The notes beneath the pieces were generated by a model that saw only the letters and a program-made list of their open reading frames with translations, searched no databases and was not told the origin of the DNA. Source: JBOFDK01 sp051650305 (lineage in GTDB: Bacteria; Bacillota; Clostridia; Lachnospirales; Cellulosilyticaceae). Taken from it: 6,652 nt of DNA. The stretch spans positions 1 to 6,652 of the forward strand of contig JBOFIT010000174.1 of assembly GCA_051650305.1 (NCBI GenBank), read 5' to 3'. How positions within the stretch are numbered: position 1 is the stretch's first letter; every line of letters starts with the position of its first letter. Shown here piece after piece: positions 1 through 4,933 of this stretch. The position numbers and the translations under genes are program-made.

Positions 1-20
1 TAAAAGCGAGGGCATACAGG

Positions 21-857
21 ATGAAAATAGATTGTCATATACACATTACCCCTAAGTTTATCAGCGAAAATGTAGAAGCGATCAGCGAGAAAGAGCAGTA
101 CTTTGGCTGGTTATCCGCCTCACCACAAAATAAATTTGCCACAGGTGAAGAAGTGGTGGAGATGCTAGAGCGAGAAGGCTTCGATAAAGGCATCGTCTTT
201 GGGTTTGCGTTTAAGGACCCAGCACTTTGCAAAGCGGTGAATGACTACACCATGGAGATGGTGAAGAGGTATCCGGAAAAACTCATCGGGTTCATGGTAG
301 TATCCCCTGAGGATAAGGCGATGGCAGATGAGATTGCACGTTGTGTAAAAGGTGGCCTTGTAGGGATTGGTGAGCTTTTCCCAGAAGGACAAGGCTGGGA
401 TCTTACGGGGGCACATCAGAAGTATCCTTTAGGTGCATGCTGTGAAAAGTATGGTTTGCCCCTGTTATGGCATACCAATGAGCCAGTAGGTCATGCGTAT
501 GCAGGTAAGACGAAGACGACGTTACAAGAAGTAGAAGCCTTTGTACAGCATCATCCAAAGACGCCTATCATTCTGGCACATTTGGGGGGCGGCTTGATGT
601 TTTATGAGACCATGAAAGAAGTACGTGAGCAGTTCAGTAATGTTTATTATGATACAGCAGCAGCACTTTTCTTATATGATCCGAAGCTTTATCAAGTAGC
701 AGATGCCATAGGCATTATGGAAAAGATAGTGTTTGGAAGTGATTTTCCTTTGGTTACCCCGAGTCGATATGAAAGTGGCTTTATGAAAAGTGACATTTCA
801 GCAGAGGCATTGAGGGGCATGATGGGTAAAAATATGGTGAAATTATTAAAATGTTAA
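21..857 (+). CDS. Metal-dependent amidohydrolase (amidohydrolase-2 family, TIM-barrel hydrolase)
   Basis: A 278-residue cytoplasmic protein with no signal peptide or membrane segment. The N-terminal H6-x-H8 motif (DCHIHITP) is the metal-binding signature of the amidohydrolase superfamily. Further likely ligands or active-site residues are E118 (GIGELF), H151 (LLWHTN), H158, H187 (ILAHLGGG) and D241 (FGSDFPL), in the order expected along a TIM barrel. The C-terminal GKN near residues 269-271 matches the usual end of amidohydrolase-2 (PF04909) proteins. The family hydrolyses or decarboxylates varied small molecules, and the substrate cannot be read from this sequence. The ATG at 21 is preceded by GAGGG at 8-12, eight bases away. 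A TAA at 1-3 could be the stop of an upstream gene, and no promoter is visible in the 20 bases available, so co-transcription with an upstream gene is likely. Codon choice is more mixed than in the pyrE and helicase genes. No clear hairpin terminator follows it. Confidence 0.88.
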   Translation: MKIDCHIHITPKFISENVEAISEKEQYFGWLSASPQNKFATGEEVVEMLEREGFDKGIVFGFAFKDPALCKAVNDYTMEMVKRYPEKLIGFMVVSPEDKAMADEIARCVKGGLVGIGELFPEGQGWDLTGAHQKYPLGACCEKYGLPLLWHTNEPVGHAYAGKTKTTLQEVEAFVQHHPKTPIILAHLGGGLMFYETMKEVREQFSNVYYDTAAALFLYDPKLYQVADAIGIMEKIVFGSDFPLVTPSRYESGFMKSDISAEALRGMMGKNMVKLLKC

Positions 858-886
858 AAAAACTTAATAAAATTAGACTATTCTAC

Positions 887-915
887 TTGAAAATTTAAGG
901 GAGAAGATATAAAAT
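887..915 (+). promoter_or_regulatory. Sigma-A type promoter for the 181-residue hypothetical gene
   Basis: A -35 box TTGAAA (887-892) and a -10 box TAAAAT (910-915) are separated by exactly 17 bases, close to the housekeeping sigma consensus. The predicted transcription start is near 922, giving a leader of about 46 bases before the ATG at 968. GTAAY repeats lie just downstream of the -10 box (916-941) and could be part of an operator. The assignment rests on sequence only. Confidence 0.6.
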
Positions 916-967
916 GTAATAAAAGTGTAACAATTCGTAACCTAATACATTTTTGGGGGAAGGGTCT

Positions 968-1513
968 ATGTTTATTCAATTAGCAAATCTGTTTCACAAG
1001 CATCATGATGAATGGGGCTATCGCCTCTTTGGTGAAGTCGTCGAAAGAGAAAATCCTTTTGCATTTGATAATGCGTCCTTATGGGATAAAGCACAAGTTT
1101 TTTTACAACGCTATATAGAGAGAGAAATAGAAAGTGTTGTAGAAGGCAAGAGGATGGTGGTATTTACAAATCGTGATGATTTGTTATTTACAAGGATTAA
1201 TGAAAACACAGAACAAGTGTTAGAAATGCTTGTAAGTTATTTGCAAGATGAATGTCAGGAAGAAGTTACAGTGATTGACCGTGCGTTTTTAGAGTGTAAA
1301 TTATATAACGAAGTGGAAGAATTGATTATTACAGGGGCTATTCAAAAGGTATTTATAAAGTCATACCATGTAGGAAGTATACAGTATTTTTTATTCGCAA
1401 GAAAAATGAAGATGCTTTTAGAGGCAGGAAAAGAAGTGGTCTTTACAGAACTTGAAGAATTGTATGCAGCTTATCATTACAAAACCGTATGGCAATATCA
1501 TTACAAAGGTTAA
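968..1513 (+). CDS. Hypothetical protein, 181 residues, unrecognised family
   Basis: I do not recognise this protein. An in-frame TTG at 953 would add five residues, but it lies within and just before the G-rich SD (GGGGGAAGGG, 955-964); that SD is correctly placed for the ATG at 968, so I start there. The protein is probably soluble, with no signal peptide and no convincing membrane helix. Residues 1-60 are rich in aromatic and charged residues and look helical. Residues 61-170 alternate beta and alpha: a strand at KRMVVFT (61-67), a helix at 80-96, a strand at EVTVID (99-104), a helix around 113-121, a strand at VFIKS (128-132), a helix around 139-153 and a strand at EVVFTE (156-161). This order faintly recalls the N-terminal domain of serine recombinases, but the catalytic YxRxS serine motif and the DNA-binding tail are absent. 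The C-terminus is unusually rich in Tyr and His (residues 166-180). It has its own promoter and terminator and so is probably monocistronic. Confidence 0.8.
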   Translation: MFIQLANLFHKHHDEWGYRLFGEVVERENPFAFDNASLWDKAQVFLQRYIEREIESVVEGKRMVVFTNRDDLLFTRINENTEQVLEMLVSYLQDECQEEVTVIDRAFLECKLYNEVEELIITGAIQKVFIKSYHVGSIQYFLFARKMKMLLEAGKEVVFTELEELYAAYHYKTVWQYHYKG

Positions 1514-1514
1514 G

Positions 1515-1544
1515 GGGAGTATCTCGAAAGAGATATTCCCTTTT
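1515..1544 (+). terminator. Rho-independent terminator after the hypothetical gene
   Basis: An 11-bp stem (1515-1525 with 1530-1540, containing one G-T pair at 1519/1536) is closed by a GAAA tetraloop of the stable GNRA type at 1526-1529. It is followed by TTTT at 1541-1544. It begins two bases after the stop codon. The T-tract is short, and the last bases double as the -35 box of the pyrE promoter, so termination may be incomplete. Confidence 0.8.
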
Positions 1545-1571
1545 GCACAGTAAGGAACTTTATGATATGAT
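1543..1571 (+). promoter_or_regulatory. Promoter of pyrE (extended -10)
   Basis: TTGCAC (1543-1548), a 17-base spacer and TATGAT (1566-1571), with TGA at 1563-1565 forming an extended -10 element. The predicted start near 1578 leaves only about 27 bases before the pyrE ATG at 1605. That is too short for the long PyrR-type antiterminator/terminator leader known from many Firmicute pyr operons, so regulation, if any, would act at the promoter or by another route. Confidence 0.7.
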
Positions 1572-1604
1572 AAATAAGGTTAAAATTTCATGTTGGAGGT
1601 CTAT

Positions 1605-2276
1605 ATGAGCTACAAAAAAGAGTTTATTGAATTTATGGTAAGAGCAGGCGTATTAACATTTGGAGACTTTGTGACAAAGAGCGGTAGAAAGACACCTTAC
1701 TTTGTAAACACAGGGAACTATAAGACAGGCTATCAAGCAAGTAAATTAGGCGAATTTTATGCAAAGTGTATCAAGGAAAATATAAAAGAAGATGTAGATG
1801 CTTTATTTGGACCAGCATACAAAGGGATTCCATTATCAGTAGCGACATCTATTGCACTTGCAAACAATTTTGAACAAGACGTAAACTACTGTTTCAACAG
1901 AAAAGAAGCAAAAGACCATGGTGAAGGTGGTACAATGGTAGGGTACAAGCTTCAAGATGGCGATAAAGTACTTATTATTGAAGACGTTATTACAGCAGGA
2001 ACAGCAATTCGTGAATGTTTCCCTATCCTTCAAGCAGCAGCCGATGTAGAAATTGCAGGTCTTATTATATCTGTAGACCGTATGGAAAGAGGCCAACAAA
2101 ACAAAACAGCTATTCAAGAGATCGAAGAAGAATTCGGTATTAAGACATACCCAATCGTAACAGTACGTGAAATCATTGATGCCTTACATAACAATCCAGT
2201 AGATGGTAAAGTTGTGATTGATGATGCAATGCGTGCACGTATGGAAGCGTACCTTGAAGAATACTGTGTCAAATAA
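1605..2276 (+). CDS. pyrE: Orotate phosphoribosyltransferase
   Basis: This enzyme joins orotate to PRPP to give orotidine 5'-monophosphate, the penultimate step of de novo UMP synthesis, in the cytoplasm as a dimer. At 223 residues it is close to the usual length. Diagnostic motifs are TKSGRKTPYF (24-33, with the PRPP-contacting lysine K25), GPAYKGIPL (69-77), the flexible catalytic loop RKEAKDHGEGG (99-109) and the PRPP-binding motif VLIIEDVITAGTA (122-134) with the acidic pair E126-D127. The loop sequence resembles the enterobacterial-type enzyme more than the Bacillus one. An upstream in-frame ATG at 1590 precedes the SD (GGAGG, 1595-1599). The ATG at 1605, five bases after that SD, is the better start and gives the normal N-terminus MSYKKEF. 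The gene stands apart from other pyr genes here, with its own promoter and terminator. Confidence 0.96.
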   Translation: MSYKKEFIEFMVRAGVLTFGDFVTKSGRKTPYFVNTGNYKTGYQASKLGEFYAKCIKENIKEDVDALFGPAYKGIPLSVATSIALANNFEQDVNYCFNRKEAKDHGEGGTMVGYKLQDGDKVLIIEDVITAGTAIRECFPILQAAADVEIAGLIISVDRMERGQQNKTAIQEIEEEFGIKTYPIVTVREIIDALHNNPVDGKVVIDDAMRARMEAYLEEYCVK

Positions 2277-2282
2277 GTGATT

Positions 2283-2310
2283 AAAGGTGGGCCATAAGTG
2301 CCCACTTTTT
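2283..2310 (+). terminator. Rho-independent terminator after pyrE
   Basis: The GC-rich core stem GTGGGC/GCCCAC (2287-2292 with 2300-2305) has a 7-base loop. It is extended at the base by a G-T and A-T pairs (2283-2286 with 2306-2309) and ends in TTTTT (2306-2310). It starts six bases after the pyrE stop. The 33 bases between it and the next ATG contain no promoter I can defend, so some read-through into the cyclophilin gene is possible. Confidence 0.85.
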
Positions 2311-2343
2311 CAATGATAAAAAAGTATAGAAGGAGGAAGACGT

Positions 2344-3039
2344 ATGAAAGAGAAAAAAGCATTATTAGGAATCATAGGAGGCCTTGTAGTACTCGCACTT
2401 GTATTTGTCATTGGGACAAATATGGGAGGCAGTAAAGAAAGCCCAGCACCTAATCAAGAAAATAATGTAGTGTTTGTCGATGAGATGGAATTTGAAGGTG
2501 CAGCACTACCTGTAGCAACCATTACGGTGAAAGGGTATGGCGACTTAGTAGCGGAACTTTACCCAGGGATTGCACCGAATACCGTTGCAAACTTTATTGC
2601 ACTAGCGAATGAAGGCTTTTACGATGGCCTTACGATTCACCGTGTGGTAGAAGATTTCGTTATTCAAGGTGGCGACCCTATGGGTACAGGAATGGGTGGA
2701 CCAGGCTATACCATTAAAGGTGAGTTTGTGGAAAATGGCCATACGGCCAATATTCTTTCCCATACACAAGGGGTACTCTCTATGGCGAGACGTGGTGATG
2801 GTAATGATACAGCAGGTAGTCAATTTTTTGTCGTTACAAGCGATGCGAAATCTTTAGATGGCAAATATGCAGCATTTGGAAAAATGACAGAAGGTTATGA
2901 TATTTTGGCAGAACTTAACAGAGCATCCGTTATAAGTGTACAAACTGGACAACCAACAGTGCCGATTGTGATTGAACGTATAACAATAGATACAAAAGGG
3001 CAAACTTACCATGAGCCGGAAGTCATTGATGCCCAATAA
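2344..3039 (+). CDS. Membrane-anchored cyclophilin-type peptidyl-prolyl cis-trans isomerase
   Basis: A 231-residue protein that should speed cis-trans isomerisation at proline bonds of proteins outside the cytoplasmic membrane. A short positive N-terminus (MKEKK) and a hydrophobic stretch (about 6-26) form an uncleaved anchor. No lipobox cysteine and no clear signal-peptidase site is seen. A polar linker (about 28-50) leads to the cyclophilin domain (about 56-216). By comparison with human cyclophilin A, catalytic R55 corresponds to R100 in IHRVVEDFVIQGGDP (98-112), F60 to F105 and Q63 to Q108. LSMAR (145-149), SQFFVVT (159-165) and LDGKYAAFG (171-179) complete the active-site wall. The tryptophan that confers cyclosporin sensitivity in the human enzyme is replaced by serine at about 170, as is common in bacterial members. 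The SD AGGAGG (2331-2336) is seven bases before the ATG. The gene could be transcribed by read-through from pyrE, as no convincing promoter is seen in the short gap. Confidence 0.94.
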   Translation: MKEKKALLGIIGGLVVLALVFVIGTNMGGSKESPAPNQENNVVFVDEMEFEGAALPVATITVKGYGDLVAELYPGIAPNTVANFIALANEGFYDGLTIHRVVEDFVIQGGDPMGTGMGGPGYTIKGEFVENGHTANILSHTQGVLSMARRGDGNDTAGSQFFVVTSDAKSLDGKYAAFGKMTEGYDILAELNRASVISVQTGQPTVPIVIERITIDTKGQTYHEPEVIDAQ

Positions 3040-3057
3040 ACACCCAATAAAAATAAC

Positions 3058-3086
3058 TTGTTATTTGTCAAGAGTTATGCTACTAT
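3058..3086 (+). promoter_or_regulatory. Promoter of the DEAD-box helicase gene (extended -10)
   Basis: TTGTTA (3058-3063), a 17-base spacer and TACTAT (3081-3086), with TGC at 3078-3080 as an extended -10 element. The predicted start near 3093 gives a leader of about 44 bases to the proposed start codon at 3137. The local string TATGCTA recurs in the promoter of the ABC transporter gene (4887-4893). A T-rich run (3086-3090) follows immediately. Confidence 0.6.
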
Positions 3087-3122
3087 TTTTCTTATTGAGA
3101 TAAAATCAAAACTAATAGATCG

Positions 3123-3139
3123 AAGAGGTAAGTGTTATA
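3123..3139 (+). promoter_or_regulatory. Shine-Dalgarno AAGAGG with non-canonical AUA initiation codon
   Basis: AAGAGG (3123-3128) lies eight bases before ATA (3137-3139), the spacing expected of a real start site. There is no ATG, GTG or TTG in this frame between the upstream in-frame stop TAG (3116-3118) and the ATG at 3179, and that ATG has no SD. A GTG at 3132 is out of frame and reaches a stop after two codons (3138-3140), overlapping the ATA. Either AUA is used as a start codon, or the base at 3139 is a sequencing error or mutation of ATG. Confidence 0.55.
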
Positions 3140-4837
3140 GAAAGTATATTATTTGAACAATTAGATTTATCGCCTGAAATGCAAAAGGCAATTACAGATA
3201 TGGGATTTGAACAAGCAACACCAATCCAAGGCAAAGCGATTATGCCTATGATTGAAGGGAAAGACATCATTGCACAAGCTCCTACAGGTACAGGTAAGAC
3301 ATGTGCATTCGGTATCCCTGCTATTGAACGTGTCGATACAAAGAATCCACATGTACAAGTGCTTATTTTATGTCCAACAAGAGAGCTTGCTATCCAAATT
3401 TCAGAAGAAATGAGCAACCTTTCTAAATATAAAGAAGGTGTACGTATCCTTCCTATTTATGGTGGCCAATCCATTGATCGTCAAATGGCATCGCTTAGAA
3501 AGAAACCACAAATTATCATCGGAACACCAGGTCGTGTGATGGACCATATGAGAAGAGGTACTTTAAAACTTCAAGAGCTTCAACTTCTTGTACTAGACGA
3601 AGCTGATGAAATGCTTAACATGGGCTTTAGAGAAGATATCGATACAATCCTTGAAAGTGTACCAGACAGAAGACAATTCGTTCTTTTCTCAGCGACACTT
3701 CCAAAAGCAATCATGGATATTGCAAACAAATACCAACATGACGTACAAAAAATCAGCGTTATCCACAATAAAGTGATGACAGTACCAACGATTGAGCAGT
3801 TCTACTTAGAAGTAAGAGACGCTCATAAAGTAGAAGTACTTTCACGTATTATGGACGCGCATAACTTCAAGCTTTCAGTTGTATTCTGTAATACAAAGAA
3901 ACGTGTAGATGACCTTTGTAAGGCTCTTCAAGAAAGAGGTTATGCTGCAGAGGCACTTCATGGTGATATGAAGCAAATGCATCGTGATAGCGTTATGTCA
4001 AAATTCCGTTCAGGATTAGTAGACATTCTTATTGCTACCGACGTAGCAGCAAGAGGGATTGACGTAGATGATGTAGAAGCAGTATTCAACTACGATGTAC
4101 CAACAGATGAAGAGTACTATGTACACCGTATCGGTCGTACAGGCCGTGCAGGAAGAAAAGGTGTATCTTACACATTCGCAATCGGTCGTGAACTTCATAA
4201 GTTAAAAGAGATTGAGCGTTACACAAAATCAAAAGTAAAACACATGAAACCACCTACAATCGAAGTTATTCGTGAGAATAAACTAAGCAGTGTATTAGAT
4301 GAAGTAAAAGAACTTCTTCATGAAGGTAAATACAGCAAATACACACAAGCAATCGAAGCGATGGTTGATGAAATCAATGATTCAACAGAAGAAATCACAG
4401 TATCAAGCTTAGATATCGCAGCAGCTTTCTTACAAGTAGCGATGGACAAACTTGTAATGGGCTCAAGTGAAGAAATGAACCTAGAAGAAATGATGAAAAA
4501 TGATCGTGGTGGACGTAGTGATCGTGGTGATAGAGGCGGACGTAGTGATCGTGGCGAACGTGGTGGCGAGCGCACATACAACGACCAAGGTTATGTACGT
4601 TTATTCATCAACCTAGGAAAGAAAGACAAACTTAAAGAATCAAACCTTGTAAAGATTATCGCATCAGAGACATCTATCACAGGTAAGCAAATCGGTAAGA
4701 TTGATATGCTTGACAAATTCTCATTCGTGGAAGTTCCAGAGAAGTTCTTAAAAGAAATGATGCTGAAATTACCACAACAAAAAGTAAGAGGTCGTCAAAT
4801 CAATATCGAAGTAGCAAACAAGAAAAAGAAAAAATAG
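3137..4837 (+). CDS. deaD: DEAD-box ATP-dependent RNA helicase with DbpA-type RNA-binding domain
   Basis: An ATP-driven RNA unwinding enzyme of the DeaD/CsdA/DbpA/CshA group, expected to act in ribosome assembly, mRNA turnover or growth in the cold. I start at ATA 3137 (566 residues) because the ATG at 3179 (552 residues) has no SD and would remove the first part of the Q motif, including its conserved upstream phenylalanine (F6 in FEQLDL). In the 566-residue numbering: Q-motif GFEQATPIQ (23-31), motif I APTGTGKT (48-55), Ia PTREL (80-84), GG (109-110), Ib TPGR (130-133), DEAD (154-157), SAT (185-187), motif IV VVFCNTK (248-254), motif V ATDVAARGID (300-309) and motif VI HRIGRTGRAGR (330-340). 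A helical region follows, then an RG/RS-rich linker (about 456-479), a DbpA/CsdA RNA-binding domain (about 485-560) and a lysine tail. Codon use looks biased toward a consistent set (AGA/CGT, CTT, ACA), suggesting high expression. The exact subfamily name is less sure than the helicase call. Confidence 0.93.
   Translation: MESILFEQLDLSPEMQKAITDMGFEQATPIQGKAIMPMIEGKDIIAQAPTGTGKTCAFGIPAIERVDTKNPHVQVLILCPTRELAIQISEEMSNLSKYKEGVRILPIYGGQSIDRQMASLRKKPQIIIGTPGRVMDHMRRGTLKLQELQLLVLDEADEMLNMGFREDIDTILESVPDRRQFVLFSATLPKAIMDIANKYQHDVQKISVIHNKVMTVPTIEQFYLEVRDAHKVEVLSRIMDAHNFKLSVVFCNTKKRVDDLCKALQERGYAAEALHGDMKQMHRDSVMSKFRSGLVDILIATDVAARGIDVDDVEAVFNYDVPTDEEYYVHRIGRTGRAGRKGVSYTFAIGRELHKLKEIERYTKSKVKHMKPPTIEVIRENKLSSVLDEVKELLHEGKYSKYTQAIEAMVDEINDSTEEITVSSLDIAAAFLQVAMDKLVMGSSEEMNLEEMMKNDRGGRSDRGDRGGRSDRGERGGERTYNDQGYVRLFINLGKKDKLKESNLVKIIASETSITGKQIGKIDMLDKFSFVEVPEKFLKEMMLKLPQQKVRGRQINIEVANKKKKK
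4502..4570 (+). repeat. In-frame 27-base tandem repeat encoding an RG-rich linker
   Basis: Two diverged copies of a 27-base unit (4502-4528 and 4529-4555) encode DRGGRSDRG twice, and a partial third (4556-4570) encodes ERGGE. The unit joins the helicase core to the C-terminal RNA-binding domain. Such RGG-like tracts are known in DEAD-box proteins as disordered, positively charged RNA-binding segments, and copy number is prone to change by slippage. Confidence 0.85.
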
Positions 4838-4846
4838 ATCCAATGA

Positions 4847-4877
4847 GAGAAGTACCCCAAGGGTACTTCTCTTTTTT
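4847..4877 (+). terminator. Rho-independent terminator after the helicase gene
   Basis: A perfect 11-bp stem (4847-4857 with 4861-4871) with a 3-base CAA loop is followed by six T residues (4872-4877). It starts nine bases after the helicase stop. It is the strongest terminator in the window and separates the helicase from the ABC transporter gene. Confidence 0.93.
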
Positions 4878-4888
4878 ATACAAAAGTA

Positions 4889-4897
4889 TGCTATAAT
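4889..4897 (+). promoter_or_regulatory. Extended -10 promoter of the ABC transporter gene
   Basis: TGC followed by TATAAT (4892-4897) is a consensus extended -10 element. At 17-base spacing the -35 position (4869-4874, CTCTTT) is poor and falls within the preceding terminator, which an extended -10 promoter can tolerate. The transcription start is predicted near 4904, about 30 bases before the ATG. Confidence 0.7.
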
Positions 4898-4933
4898 ATA
4901 AAACGATATTAAAATCTAGAAAAGAGGGAGCTT

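Noticed and set aside
914..919. ATG-TAA start-stop preceded by a GGGAGAAG purine run (899-906).
   Set aside because: It falls inside the predicted -10 region and would be upstream of the transcription start, so it would not be translated from this promoter.
953..967. TTG at 953 as the start of the hypothetical gene (186 residues).
   Set aside because: The five extra codons overlap the G-rich SD that is correctly spaced for the ATG at 968.
1590..1604. ATG at 1590 as the pyrE start.
   Set aside because: It lies upstream of the GGAGG site; the ATG at 1605 has ideal SD spacing and gives the normal family N-terminus.
2344..2430. Lipoprotein signal on the cyclophilin, as in PrsA-like foldases.
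   Set aside because: There is no cysteine after the hydrophobic stretch, so it is read as an uncleaved membrane anchor.
3051..3067. AT-only inverted repeat AAATAAC/GTTATTT after the cyclophilin gene as a terminator.
   Set aside because: The stem has almost no GC, no immediate T-tract follows, and it overlaps a better-supported promoter -35 box.
4318..4581. Minus-strand open frame over the RG-rich repeat.
   Set aside because: It is an antisense shadow of the helicase gene with low-complexity Ser/Pro/Arg composition, no SD and no promoter. Other minus-strand frames in the window are rejected on the same grounds.
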